Positions 1-8,671 of a stretch of DNA of 64,000 nucleotides are shown in pieces. Source of the DNA: Streptomyces avermitilis MA-4680 = NBRC 14893. Lineage in GTDB: Bacteria > Actinomycetota > Actinomycetes > Streptomycetales > Streptomycetaceae. Under the pieces are notes generated by a model. It was given only the letters and a program-made list of their open reading frames with translations. It was not told where the DNA came from and searched no databases. The stretch lies in the NCBI RefSeq assembly GCF_000009765.2, contig NC_003155.5:6014001-6078000 (forward strand), in the 5' to 3' direction. Made by a program: the position numbers and the translations under genes. The number at the start of each line of letters is the position of its first letter. Position 1 is the first letter of the stretch.

Positions 1-1
1 C

Positions 2-871
2 GATCCGGCGCGGGAGTACGCCGGTTCCGTGCGGCTCGTGGACATCGGGCTCGAACTGCCCGACGGGCCCGACCTGGAGGCGTTGCAGCACGCGGACGTG
101 GCGCGGCTGCTGCCGGTGCCGGGGGCCGAGAGCGACAAGTACCGGCGGGGTGTCGTCGGGATCGCGGCCGGGTCGGCGCGGTACCCGGGCGCGGCCGTGC
201 TCGCCGTGGCCGGCGCGCTGCGCGGCGGGGCGGGTGCCGTGCGGTACGTCGGGCCGGCCGGGGACGCCGTGCTCGCCCGCTTCCCGGAGACGCTCGTGTC
301 CGACAAGGGGCCGAAGCAGGCCGGGCGGGTGCAGGCCTGGGTCGTGGGGCCCGGCGCCGGGGACGACGCGCCGGTGGTCGCGGAGGTGCTGGCGGCGGAC
401 GTGCCCGTGCTGGTGGACGCGGACGGGCTCCGGCTGGCCGGCCGGGACGCCGTACGCGGCCGTACGGCGCCCACGCTGATGACTCCGCACGCGGGGGAGG
501 CGGCGGCGCTGCTCGGGGTGTCGCGCGAGGAGGTCGAGCGGGCACGGCTCGTCTCGGTACGGGAACTGGCGGGGCGTTATGGAGCGACGGTGCTCCTCAA
601 GGGGTCCACGACGCTGGTGGCGGACTCGGGGGGCGGGGCCGTACGGGTGAATTCGACGGGCACGTCCTGGCTGGCCACCGCGGGGAGCGGGGACGTGCTG
701 TCCGGGCTGGCGGGGTCGCTGCTGGCGGCGGGACTCCCGGCTCTGGACGCGGGAAGCGTGGCGGCGTACCTGCACGGGCTCGCGGGGCGGTACGCGGCGG
801 ACGGAGCCCCGATGGGGGCCCACGACCTGGCGGAGACGATCCCGGAGGCCTGGCGCGACGTGCGCGACTGA
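2..871 (+). CDS. nnr: NAD(P)H-hydrate repair enzyme, C-terminal part (partial)
   Basis: This is the C-terminal part of the bifunctional NAD(P)H-hydrate repair enzyme (YjeF/Nnr family). It contains the ADP-dependent dehydratase half, a ribokinase-like fold that restores hydrated NADHX/NADPHX. The frame is open from position 2, so the GTG at 29 is internal and the N-terminal epimerase half should lie upstream. Visible marks are MTPHAGE, KGSTTLV and the glycine-rich TAGSGDVLSG loop near the catalytic Asp. It lies upstream of alr, the usual actinobacterial order. An 18-bp tandem duplication covers the stop, so RDVRD-stop occurs twice in frame (869-871 and 887-889). Confidence 0.9.
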   Translation, partial: DPAREYAGSVRLVDIGLELPDGPDLEALQHADVARLLPVPGAESDKYRRGVVGIAAGSARYPGAAVLAVAGALRGGAGAVRYVGPAGDAVLARFPETLVSDKGPKQAGRVQAWVVGPGAGDDAPVVAEVLAADVPVLVDADGLRLAGRDAVRGRTAPTLMTPHAGEAAALLGVSREEVERARLVSVRELAGRYGATVLLKGSTTLVADSGGGAVRVNSTGTSWLATAGSGDVLSGLAGSLLAAGLPALDAGSVAAYLHGLAGRYAADGAPMGAHDLAETIPEAWRDVRD

Positions 872-1231
872 CGCGACGTGCGCGACTGAGCGGGCGGCCT
901 GGGCGGAGGCCGCGCGGTAGGCATGCCGCTGAGCGGGCGCCCTGAGCGGGGGCTGAGCGGTAGGCGGGCGGCCTGGCCGGCGGTTGCGGTGCCGGCCGGG
1001 CCGTACGTGCGTGGCTGGGCAGGCGGTTGCGGCGGTGGCCGGGCTGTACGTGCGGGGCCGTGTCGTGCGTGCGGGGCCGTGCCGTGCGTGTGGCCGACTC
1101 GGCGGCCGGGGCGTACGTACTTGGCCGCGCAGGTCGCCGGGAGCGGCGTCCGGCGGGGTGTACGGCTGCGTATGGGTGACATCGCCGCGCGGCTTCCCCC
1201 GGCGCCCCGCCCCGCCGCGTTCGCTGATTGC
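872..1231. other. Intergenic stretch rich in imperfect GC repeats
   Basis: These 360 bases between nnr and the L,D-transpeptidase gene hold no convincing gene. They start with the second copy of the 17-bp sequence that ends nnr (copies at 855-871 and 873-889). They continue with imperfect repeats built on GAGCGGGCGGCCTG and on GTACGTGCG/CGTGCGGGGCCG. I see no clear promoter hexamers. The transpeptidase promoter is probably in the last 100 bases. Confidence 0.5.
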
Positions 1232-2140
1232 ATGATCAGCACACGAATGGCGTGCCGCGGTGCCGCGGGACTGCTCGCGGTGGCCACCGCGCTCCCCGCA
1301 CTGACCGCGTGCGGCGCCGTCGCCCAGCCGCCGCCACCCCCCGCCCCCGGCCCGGGCAGCGAACTCGCCGCACTCGTCCCGGGCGTGCCCCCGGGCCCCC
1401 AGCAGCCCTGGCAGGTCGACACGCCCGACCAGGCCCTCCCGCCCCAGGTGTACACACCCCATGCCGAAGAGGACGCCGGCGAGCCGCGGGACGCCGCCCG
1501 CGGGGCCGACGCCCTCGTCGAGTACGTCCCCCTCGGCGACGCCGTCGCGCAGCAGGCGTGCAGCAAGCGCACCGGCCCCTACCAGCGTCAGGTCGAGCGG
1601 TGGCTGAAGCTCAAGGTCGACGGGAAGCAGTCCGGCGCCGACTGCGTCGCCGTCCGCGCCTTCCAGACCCGCTACAAGATCAAGCCCGCCATCGGCTACG
1701 CCGGGCCCGTCACCTGGGCCCACATGCAGCTCCTGTCCGCCCGGAAGAACCCGAACGCCGCCGGGAAGTGCCCGGTGCGCACGTACCGCGTCGCCTGCGT
1801 CGACCTGGCGCGTCAGCTCACCTGGGTGCAGAAGGGGCAGAAGGTCGTCTACGGGCCCGTGCCGATGCGCAGCGGACGCGCCGGGTACCGCACCAGGACC
1901 GGGTGGTTCACGGTCTACTGGAAGCACAAGAACCACGTGTCCACGATCTACAACACCCCCATGCCGTACAGCCAGTTCTTCAGCGGCGGCCAGGCCTTCC
2001 ACGCCGTCTACGGCGACATCTACAACCCCAACGGCTCCTGGGGCTGCGTGAACCTGCGGCTCGCCGACGCCCGCACGCTGTGGGGCGTGCTGAAGAAGAA
2101 CGACCGGGTGTACGTGTGGGGGCGCAGGGCCGGCACATGA
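1232..2140 (+). CDS. L,D-transpeptidase lipoprotein with peptidoglycan-binding domain
   Basis: A predicted 302-residue cell-wall enzyme of the YkuD (L,D-transpeptidase) family, which makes 3-3 cross-links in peptidoglycan. The ATG at 1232 is chosen because it gives a lipoprotein signal peptide with Cys27 in the lipobox LTAC; the frame is open further upstream but without a signal. A peptidoglycan_binding_1-like segment lies near residues 115-160 (AVRAFQTRYKI). The catalytic domain ends in the HxxxG...SWGC signature, with His257 and Cys272. The mature protein should be membrane-anchored outside the cell. It runs toward alr, 68 bases downstream, another wall-precursor gene. Confidence 0.85.
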   Translation: MISTRMACRGAAGLLAVATALPALTACGAVAQPPPPPAPGPGSELAALVPGVPPGPQQPWQVDTPDQALPPQVYTPHAEEDAGEPRDAARGADALVEYVPLGDAVAQQACSKRTGPYQRQVERWLKLKVDGKQSGADCVAVRAFQTRYKIKPAIGYAGPVTWAHMQLLSARKNPNAAGKCPVRTYRVACVDLARQLTWVQKGQKVVYGPVPMRSGRAGYRTRTGWFTVYWKHKNHVSTIYNTPMPYSQFFSGGQAFHAVYGDIYNPNGSWGCVNLRLADARTLWGVLKKNDRVYVWGRRAGT

Positions 2141-2208
2141 GCGGGGCGAGCGGCCGAGAGCCACGGCGCTCGGGGCCTGTCGTACCCCTCTGAGACACTG
2201 GGGGCGCG

Positions 2209-3384
2209 ATGACGACAAGAGAGACAGCGCCCCTGCGCGCCCGCGCCGAGATCGACCTGGCGGCCCTGCGGGCCAACGTGCGGACCCTGCGCGCCCACGC
2301 GCCCGCCGCGGCCCTCATGGCCGTGGTGAAGTCCGACGCGTACGGCCATGGGGCGATTCCGTGTGCCCGCGCCGCCGTCGAGGCCGGTGCCACCTGGCTG
2401 GGCACCGCCACGCCGGAGGAGGCCCTCGCACTGCGCGCGGCCGGGCTGCCGGGGCGCATCATGTGCTGGCTCTGGGTCCCCGGCGGCCCCTGGCGCGAGG
2501 CGATCGACGCCGACATCGACCTGGGCGTCAGCGGGCTGTGGGCGCTGCGCGAGGTCGTCGAGGCGGCGGCCGGAGCGGGCGCGCCCGCGCGTGTCCAGCT
2601 GAAGGCCGACACCGGGCTCGGGCGCAACGGCTGCCAGCCGGAGGACTGGCCGGGGCTCGTCGCCGAGGCGCTGCGCGCCGAGGCCGCGGGGCTCGTCCGG
2701 GTCACCGGCCTCTGGTCGCACCTCGCCTGCGCGGACGAGCCCGGGCACCCCTCCATCGAGGCCCAACTCGCCCTGTTCCGCCAGATGGTGGCGTACGCGG
2801 AGCGGCAGGGCGTGCGCCCCGAGGTGCGGCACATCGCCAACTCGCCCGCCACGCTGACCCTGCCGGACAGTCACTTCGACCTCGTCCGTACGGGGATCGC
2901 GGTGTACGGCATCTCGCCCAGCCCCGAGCTGGGCGTCCCCGCCGACTTCGGGCTGCGCCCGGTCATGACGCTCGCCGCGTCCCTCGCGCTGGTGAAGCAC
3001 GTACCGGGCGGTCACGGCGTCAGTTACGGGCATCACTACGTCACCCCGGGCGCCACCACCCTCGGCCTCGTCCCCGTCGGCTACGCGGACGGCATCCCGC
3101 GCCACGCCTCCGGTTCCGGGCCCGTCCTGATCGGCGGCAAGTGGCGGACGGTCGCGGGGCGGATCGCGATGGACCAGTTCGTGGTCGACCTGGGCGGCGA
3201 CGAGCCCGGGGCGGGCGCGGAGGCGGTGCTCTTCGGCCCCGGCGACCGCGGGGAGCCCACGGCGGAGGACTGGGCGAAGGCGGCGGGCACGATCGCGTAC
3301 GAAATCGTGACCCGGATCGGAACCCGCGTGCCGCGCGTCTACGTGAAGGTGAATAACCAACAAGACGGGGAAGCGAACAGGTAG
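2209..3384 (+). CDS. alr: Alanine racemase
   Basis: A 391-residue PLP-dependent alanine racemase that interconverts L- and D-alanine in the cytoplasm and supplies D-Ala for peptidoglycan. The N-terminal TIM barrel carries the PLP lysine, Lys41, in VVKSDAYGHG. The C-terminal domain holds the second catalytic base, Tyr273, in GVSYGHHYVTPG, and VGYADG follows. Length is normal for the family. The ATG at 2209 is the first start that keeps the N-terminal strand RARAEIDLAALRAN. Its position before a hydrolase gene and tsaE matches the conserved actinobacterial order. Confidence 0.95.
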   Translation: MTTRETAPLRARAEIDLAALRANVRTLRAHAPAAALMAVVKSDAYGHGAIPCARAAVEAGATWLGTATPEEALALRAAGLPGRIMCWLWVPGGPWREAIDADIDLGVSGLWALREVVEAAAGAGAPARVQLKADTGLGRNGCQPEDWPGLVAEALRAEAAGLVRVTGLWSHLACADEPGHPSIEAQLALFRQMVAYAERQGVRPEVRHIANSPATLTLPDSHFDLVRTGIAVYGISPSPELGVPADFGLRPVMTLAASLALVKHVPGGHGVSYGHHYVTPGATTLGLVPVGYADGIPRHASGSGPVLIGGKWRTVAGRIAMDQFVVDLGGDEPGAGAEAVLFGPGDRGEPTAEDWAKAAGTIAYEIVTRIGTRVPRVYVKVNNQQDGEANR

Positions 3385-3474
3385 TCGGTAGTCGATCACG
3401 CTGACCCGGGTCATGTGAACGACCATGTGTACACGACACGACGAGCGAAGCCGCCTGGCGAGGAGGAGCGGGAC

Positions 3475-4725
3475 GTGAGCGAGAGCAGCGCGGAGGCCGT
3501 GGAGGTCGCGGCGGCCGTCGCGAGCGCGGCCTCGGCCGCCTCCGCCGCCGGGAACTGGCGCAGGGCCGGGATCGCGGGCGCCGCGATAGGCGTGGTGGCC
3601 GCGGGTGCCGCCGCCGGTGTCGCCATCGAGCGGCTCACCGTCGGCCGCGGCATGCGCCGCAAGGCCAGGCTCGCGCTCGACTCGGCGGCACCGTACGGCA
3701 CGCTGCGCGGCACCCCCGCCAAGGCGTACGCGGACGACGGCACCGCGCTGTACTACGAGGTCGACGACGTCGAGCCGGACGCCACGCTCGCGCCGCGCCG
3801 CCGCCGGCTGTTCGGGCGCAAGGCCCCGGCCCCGGTCACCGTCGTCTTCAGTCACGGCTACTGCCTCAACCAGGACTCGTGGCACTTCCAGCGGGCCGCG
3901 TTGCAGGGTGTGGTGCGCATGGTGCACTGGGACCAGCGCAGCCACGGGCGGTCCGGGCGCGGGGTCGCCCAGGTGCAGGACGGGTCCCCCGTCACCATCG
4001 ATCAGCTCGGAAACGACCTCAAGGCCGTCATCGACGCGGCCGTGCCCGAGGGGCCGATCGTGCTCGTCGGGCACTCCATGGGCGGCATGACGGTCATGGC
4101 CCTCGCCGACCGGTACCCCGAGCTGATCCGCGACCGCGTCGTCGGCGTCGCTCTCGTGGGTACGTCGTCGGGGCGGCTCGGCGAGGTCAACTTCGGGCTG
4201 CCCGTCGCGGGCGTCAACGTCGTGCGGCGCGTCCTGCCCCAGGTGCTGAAGGCGCTGGGGCAGCAGGCCGAGCTGGTGGAGCGGGGGCGGCGGGCGACGG
4301 CCGACCTGTTCGCGGGGATCATCAAGCGGTACTCGTTCGCGTCCCGGGACGTCGATCCGGCGGTCGAGCGGTTCGCCGAGCGGATGATCGAGGGCACGCC
4401 GATCGACGTGGTCGCCGAGTTCTACCCGGCGTTCACCGACCACGACAAGACGGCGGCGCTGGCCAGCTTCACGGAGCTGCCGGTGCTCGTCCTCGCCGGC
4501 GTCAAGGACCTGGTGACCCCGAGCGAGCACAGTGAGGCGATCGCCGACCTGCTGCCGGACGCGGAGCTGGTGCTCGTGCCGGACGCCGGACACCTCGTGA
4601 TGCTGGAACACCCCGAGGTGGTCACGGACCGCCTCGCCGACCTCCTCATGCGCTCGGGTGCGGTCCCCGCAGGAGCTACCGTGGGTGGCTATGGAAGCAC
4701 CAGCAGCAGCGCGCAACCCGGGTGA
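3475..4725 (+). CDS. Alpha/beta-hydrolase fold protein
   Basis: A 416-residue alpha/beta hydrolase of unknown substrate. The GTG at 3475 is preferred because AGGAGG lies eight bases upstream; the frame is open from 3415 but no ribosome site is seen there. An Ala/Gly-rich hydrophobic stretch near residues 20-50 could anchor it in the membrane. The catalytic core shows the oxyanion region FSHGYCLNQDSW, the nucleophile elbow GHSMGG (Ser201), an acid in GVKDLVTP and the base in DAGHLVMLEHP. It overlaps the start of tsaE by about 35 bases, so the two are probably co-translated. Family membership is clear; the reaction is not. Confidence 0.85.
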   Translation: MSESSAEAVEVAAAVASAASAASAAGNWRRAGIAGAAIGVVAAGAAAGVAIERLTVGRGMRRKARLALDSAAPYGTLRGTPAKAYADDGTALYYEVDDVEPDATLAPRRRRLFGRKAPAPVTVVFSHGYCLNQDSWHFQRAALQGVVRMVHWDQRSHGRSGRGVAQVQDGSPVTIDQLGNDLKAVIDAAVPEGPIVLVGHSMGGMTVMALADRYPELIRDRVVGVALVGTSSGRLGEVNFGLPVAGVNVVRRVLPQVLKALGQQAELVERGRRATADLFAGIIKRYSFASRDVDPAVERFAERMIEGTPIDVVAEFYPAFTDHDKTAALASFTELPVLVLAGVKDLVTPSEHSEAIADLLPDAELVLVPDAGHLVMLEHPEVVTDRLADLLMRSGAVPAGATVGGYGSTSSSAQPG

Positions 4726-5212
4726 GATCGTGTCCGTCGAATTGATCGTCAACGCTCCCGACCAGATGCGGGAGCTGGGCCACCGGCTGGCCAAACTGCT
4801 GCGCGCGGGCGACCTCGTGATGCTCAACGGGGAGCTGGGCGCCGGCAAGACGACACTGACGCGCGGCCTCGGCGCGGGGCTCGGGGTCCGGGGCGCGGTC
4901 ACCTCCCCGACCTTCGTGATCGCGCGTGTACACCCCTCCCTCGGTGACGGTCCGCCCCTGGTCCACGTGGACGCGTACCGCCTGGGCGGCGGACTCGACG
5001 AGATGGAGGACCTCGACCTCGACGTCTCGCTGTCCGACTCGGTGATCGTCGTGGAGTGGGGCGAGGGCAAGGTCGAGGAACTGACCGACGACCGGCTGAA
5101 CGTCGTCATCCACCGTGCCGTCGGTGACACCACCGACGAGGTACGGCATGTCACGGTCACGGGGCTCGGGGAGCGGTGGGCGACCGTGGATCTGGGCGTG
5201 CTCTCCGCCTGA
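4691..5212 (+). CDS. tsaE: t6A biosynthesis ATPase TsaE
   Basis: TsaE is the P-loop ATPase that works with TsaB and TsaD to make N6-threonylcarbamoyladenosine at position 37 of ANN-decoding tRNAs. The 173-residue product has a Walker A motif GELGAGKTT, the switch-like SPTFVIARVH and HVDAYRLGG, and VVEWGEGK. The ATG at 4691 is used; a GTG at 4685 lies nine bases after AGGAG (4671-4675) and is an equally good start. The gene overlaps the hydrolase gene upstream. tsaB, rimI and tsaD follow about 1.2 kb later, with a secreted-protein gene and a small gene between. Confidence 0.92.
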   Translation: MEAPAAARNPGEIVSVELIVNAPDQMRELGHRLAKLLRAGDLVMLNGELGAGKTTLTRGLGAGLGVRGAVTSPTFVIARVHPSLGDGPPLVHVDAYRLGGGLDEMEDLDLDVSLSDSVIVVEWGEGKVEELTDDRLNVVIHRAVGDTTDEVRHVTVTGLGERWATVDLGVLSA

Positions 5213-5221
5213 TCGCACGGC

Positions 5222-5290
5222 GATCACCAGCAGTCACCAGCAGTCACCAGCAGTCACCAATAGTCATCGGAAGCCACCGGCAGTCACAGG
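5222..5290. repeat. Short tandem repeat, unit CAGTCACCAG
   Basis: At least three perfect 10-bp units run from 5231 to 5259, with degenerate flanking units that extend the array to about 5290. It lies just after the tsaE stop. It is not a hairpin and no function is evident. Confidence 0.8.
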
Positions 5291-5416
5291 CGCTGACTCC
5301 AGGCACTTCCGTCACTCCGGTACGCCCGGTGTTCGTATGTTCGACCTAACGTTCCGACAAGCCGTCGGCAAGATGTTGCGTGCGGCGTCCCCGGCGTGGT
5401 CACATGGTATCCAGTT

Positions 5417-5440
5417 CGTAGTTAGGTCTACCTAACTACG
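5417..5440. promoter_or_regulatory. Near-perfect palindrome, probable operator of the 5468 gene
   Basis: The arms CGTAGTTAGGT and ACCTAACTACG are exact inverted copies of 11 bp with only CT between them. The site lies 27 bases before the small gene at 5468 and covers a possible -10 (TAGTTA, 5419-5424) spaced 16 bases from TGGTCA (5397-5402). TTAGGT and ACCTAA resemble DtxR/IdeR iron-box half-sites, but the spacing is 2 bases rather than the usual 7, so the binding protein is unknown. Confidence 0.6.
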
Positions 5441-5467
5441 TCCGCCCCCGGCCCTCAGGAGGCGTCC

Positions 5468-5644
5468 ATGCCGGCTTCGGAACGAGACGAGGCGCCGCCG
5501 CGCGCGAGCGCCGGGGTGTCGATGCGGGACCTGCTGGCGTCGTGCGCCGCGGCGCGGGCGGTCTCCACGCCGCCACGCGCGCCCGCACCCGTGTCCGTGT
5601 CCGCGGTGAAGCCCGTGGAGCTCCGGCGCCCCGAAGCGGCCTGA
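5468..5644 (+). CDS. Small 58-residue protein of unknown function
   Basis: A short gene supported by a strong ribosome site (AGGAGG, 5457-5462, five bases before ATG 5468) and Streptomyces-like codon use. The product starts MPASERDEAPPRASAG, has a compact central block SMRDLLASCAAARAVSTPP with a single Cys, and ends in a basic, Val-rich tail. It has no signal peptide or membrane segment. A palindromic operator stands directly upstream, so expression is probably regulated. The gene runs convergently into the secreted-protein gene at 5730, and a 24-bp repeat array fills the gap. I do not recognise the family. Confidence 0.6.
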   Translation: MPASERDEAPPRASAGVSMRDLLASCAAARAVSTPPRAPAPVSVSAVKPVELRRPEAA

Positions 5645-5730
5645 CGGGCGCCGGCCCCTGGTTCCTGACGGGCGCCGGCCCCTGGTTCCTGACGGGCGCT
5701 GCTTCCTGGTTCCTGGTGGGCGCTGACCTC
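5641..5730. repeat. 24-bp tandem repeat between convergent genes
   Basis: Three and a half copies of a 24-bp unit, CTGACGGGCGCCGGCCCCTG plus GTTC, start at 5641, 5665, 5689 and 5713. The array spans the stop of the small gene and reaches the stop of the opposite-strand gene. The third copy has diverged. Each unit contains GGGCGCCGGCCCC, which could fold and help end transcription from both sides. Confidence 0.8.
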
Positions 5731-6284
5731 TAGTTGATGACGACGACCTTCTGGCTGATCGTCGCGAACTCCCACATCGCGTCGCCGTCCGCGCGGGACT
5801 CGCGGATGCCGCCCAGCTTCTTGGTGGGCACGGGCGCGGGTGTCGAGCCGTCGACCGCGGCGCTGAAGCCGATCGTGACGCCCTCGTTCGAAGCGAACCG
5901 CACGACGTGCTCGATCGGGGTGCCGTCGGAGCCGGAGACGGCGTTGGAACGGGAGGTCACCGCGTAGGTGGCGGGCAGCGGGTCCACCGTGCCCGGCGTG
6001 ACCTTGAACGTGCGCTGGACCTTGTTGTTCGCGCCCACCAGCCACACCCGGTCGTCGTCGATCGAGTAGACGACCCGCTCGCCCTTGCCGGAGTCCGCGG
6101 GCAGCGCCACCGGGTTCTTCTTGTCGCGGGGTGCCTTCGACTTCACCGCCGAGGGGGACTTGGAGGTGGCCGACCTGCCCAGTGTGTCCGGCACGTTCGC
6201 CGACGCCTGAAAGGCGAGGAAGCCGACCACGGCGACGGCCGCCACGGTGAGCCCGGCCACGAATCCCGAGCTGCCCTTAGCCAC
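5730..6284 (-). CDS. Membrane-anchored or secreted protein of unknown function
   Basis: A 184-residue protein with an uncleaved-signal-like N-terminus (FVAGLTVAAVAVVGFLAFQA, residues 8-27), then a Ser/Lys-rich linker and an extracytoplasmic domain. That domain contains RVVYSIDDDRVWLVGANNKV and ends MWEFATISQKVVVIN. The GTG start at 6284 follows GAGGTGG. It is divergent from tsaB, with about 120 bases between the starts, and is next to t6A genes without an obvious link to them. I cannot name its family; a membrane-tethered extracellular protein is the safest call. Confidence 0.75.
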   Translation of the reverse strand: MAKGSSGFVAGLTVAAVAVVGFLAFQASANVPDTLGRSATSKSPSAVKSKAPRDKKNPVALPADSGKGERVVYSIDDDRVWLVGANNKVQRTFKVTPGTVDPLPATYAVTSRSNAVSGSDGTPIEHVVRFASNEGVTIGFSAAVDGSTPAPVPTKKLGGIRESRADGDAMWEFATISQKVVVIN

Positions 6285-6406
6285 CTGTGCCCACCTCTCG
6301 AACCCCTGCGCGGGTGTACTCGTACGTCTTTGCTGTGACGGTAGCAGCAGGTGTACGGCAGACCGGGTCGGCCGTGCGTTGCGCTCGGGCGCCGTAGGCT
6401 GTTTGC

Positions 6407-7054
6407 GTGCTCTTGCTCGCTCTGGATACCGCCACCCCCGCCGTCACCGTCGCCCTGCACGACGGGACGTCCGTCGTCGCCTCGTCGAGCCAGGTGGACG
6501 CGCGTCGGCACGGGGAACTGCTGCTGCCCGCCGTCGACCGGGTCCTCGCCGAGGCGGGCACGCGGCTCGACGCCGTCACCGGCATCGTCGTCGGCGTGGG
6601 CCCCGGCCCCTACACCGGGCTGCGCGTCGGCCTGATGACCGCCGACACCTTCGGGCTCGCCCTCGGGGTGCCCGTACATGGCCTGTGCACCCTCGACGGC
6701 CTCGCCTACGCCTCCGGCCTCGACGAGCCCTTCGTCGTGGCGACGGACGCGCGCCGCAAGGAGGTCTACTGGGCGCGCTACGACAACGCCCGCACGCGGG
6801 TCACCGAGCCCGCCGTGGACCGGCCGGGGGACCTGGACCTGCGTGGTCTGCCCGCGGTCGGCGCCGGCGCGCTGCTCTACCCCGACGCCTTCCCGGACGC
6901 CCGCGAGCCCGAGCACCTGTCGGCCGCCGCGCTGGCCTCCCTGGCCGCGGAGAAACTCGCCGCGGGCGAGGAGCTGGAGGCGCCCCGCCCCCTCTACCTG
7001 CGCCGGCCGGACGCCCAGGTGCCCAAGAACTACAAGGTGGTCACCCCGAAGTGA
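6407..7054 (+). CDS. tsaB: t6A biosynthesis protein TsaB
   Basis: TsaB is the non-catalytic ASKHA-fold partner that dimerises with TsaD in the bacterial threonylcarbamoyl-transferase complex. The 215-residue product opens with LLLALDTATPAVTVAL and has GVGPGPYTGLRVGL and ATDARRKEVYWARY, all typical of TsaB. It lacks the metal-binding histidines of TsaD. The GTG at 6407 gives the usual N-terminus. Its TGA overlaps the GTG start of rimI (GTGA, 7051-7054), which implies translational coupling in a tsaB-rimI-tsaD operon. Confidence 0.93.
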   Translation: MLLLALDTATPAVTVALHDGTSVVASSSQVDARRHGELLLPAVDRVLAEAGTRLDAVTGIVVGVGPGPYTGLRVGLMTADTFGLALGVPVHGLCTLDGLAYASGLDEPFVVATDARRKEVYWARYDNARTRVTEPAVDRPGDLDLRGLPAVGAGALLYPDAFPDAREPEHLSAAALASLAAEKLAAGEELEAPRPLYLRRPDAQVPKNYKVVTPK

Positions 7055-7554
7055 CGGTCGTGCTGCGCGAGATGCGCTGGTGGGACATCGATCCCGTATT
7101 CGAGATGGAGAAGGACCTCTTCCCCGAGGACGCCTGGTCCCGGGGCATGTTCTGGTCCGAGCTGGCCCACTCCCGAGGGGCCGGGGCGACCCGGCGGTAC
7201 GTCGTGGCCGAGGAGGACGGAAAGATCGTCGGATACGGCGGACTCGTCGCCTCCGGCGAGGTGGGCGACGTACAGACCATCGCCGTCGACCGCGACCACT
7301 GGGGCACCGGCCTCGGCGCGACCCTGCTGACCGAGCTGCTGCGGGCCGCGACCGCGTTCGAGTGCGCCGAGGTCCTGCTCGAGTGCCGCGTCGACAACGT
7401 CCGCGCCCAGAAGCTCTACGAACGCTTCGGATTCGAGCCCATCGGCTTCCGGCGCGGCTACTACCAGCCGGGGAACGTGGACGCCCTGGTGATGCGGCTC
7501 CAGGACCCCTCGACCTCCGTACAAGGAACACAAGGAACCGAGATCAATGGCTGA
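7051..7554 (+). CDS. rimI: Ribosomal protein S18 alanine N-acetyltransferase
   Basis: A 167-residue GNAT acetyltransferase of the RimI type, which acetylates the N-terminal Ala of ribosomal protein S18 using acetyl-CoA. Visible marks are [22 protein letters not shown], the beta4/acetyl-CoA loop [18 protein letters not shown] and the C-terminal [22 protein letters not shown]. The start GTG overlaps the tsaB stop, and the 3' end overlaps the tsaD start (ATG 7547) by eight bases, so it is the middle gene of a tightly coupled operon. Confidence 0.93.
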
Positions 7555-8671
7555 CTCACGCGACGAGCCGCTCGTCCTGGGCATCGAGACGTCCTGCGAC
7601 GAGACCGGCGTCGGCATTGTCCGCGGCACCACCCTGCTCGCGGACGCCATCGCGTCCAGCGTCGACGAGCACGCCCGCTTCGGCGGTGTGGTGCCCGAGG
7701 TCGCCTCCCGTGCGCACCTCGAGGCGATGGTGCCGACCATCCAGCGCGCCCTGAAGGAGGCGGGCGTCTCGGCGAAGGACCTGGACGGCATCGCCGTGAC
7801 CGCCGGTCCCGGCCTGGCCGGCGCGCTGCTCGTCGGGGTCTCGGCGGCGAAGGCGTACGCCTACGCGCTCGGCAAGCCCCTCTACGGCGTCAACCACCTC
7901 GCCTCCCACATCTGCGTCGACCAGCTGGAGCACGGGCCGCTGCCGGAGCCGACCATGGCGCTGCTGGTGTCCGGCGGGCATTCCTCGCTGCTGCTCTCCA
8001 CGGACATCACCTCCGATGTGCGGCCGATGGGCGCGACCATCGACGACGCGGCGGGCGAGGCCTTCGACAAGATCGCGCGCGTGCTGAACCTGGGCTTCCC
8101 GGGCGGTCCGGTCATCGACCGGTACGCGCGCGAGGGCGACCCGAAGGCGATCGCGTTCCCGCGCGGTCTCACCGGGCCGCGCGACCCCGCGTACGACTTC
8201 TCCTTCTCCGGTCTGAAGACCGCCGTGGCCCGCTGGATCGAGGCCAAGCGGGCCGCCGGTGAGGAGGTGCCGGTGCGTGACGTCTCCGCGTCCTTCCAGG
8301 AGGCGGTGGTGGACGTGCTGACCCGCAAGGCCGTACGCGCCTGCAAGGACGAGGGCGTCGACCACCTCATGATCGGCGGCGGCGTCGCGGCCAACTCGCG
8401 GCTGCGCGCGCTCGCCCAGGAGCGGTGCGAGGCCGCCGGGATCCGGCTGCGGGTGCCCCGCCCGAAGCTGTGCACGGACAACGGGGCGATGGTCGCGGCG
8501 CTGGGCGCGGAGATGGTGGCGCGGGGGCGTGCCGCCTCCGACTGGGACCTGTCCGCGGACTCGTCGCTGCCGGTGACGGACCCGCACGTGCCCGGGCGCG
8601 CGCACACGCATGCGCACACGCACGGCCACGATCACGTGCACGAGGTCAGCAAGGAGAACCTGTACTCGTGA
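7547..8671 (+). CDS. tsaD: tRNA threonylcarbamoyltransferase TsaD, His-rich tail
   Basis: TsaD transfers the threonylcarbamoyl group to A37 of tRNA. The 374-residue protein has the ASKHA start [34 protein letters not shown], the metal-binding NHLASHI and GGHSSLLL, and FSFSGLKTA. It is longer than most homologues because of a C-terminal tail rich in His ([14 protein letters not shown]), which may bind metal; this is an inference. It overlaps rimI at its start, and its stop overlaps the GTG of the next small gene. Confidence 0.95.

Noticed and set aside
2348..3356. Overlapping + strand frames inside alr
   Set aside because: They are out-of-frame shadows with Arg/Pro/Ala-rich products; alr itself shows complete catalytic motifs.
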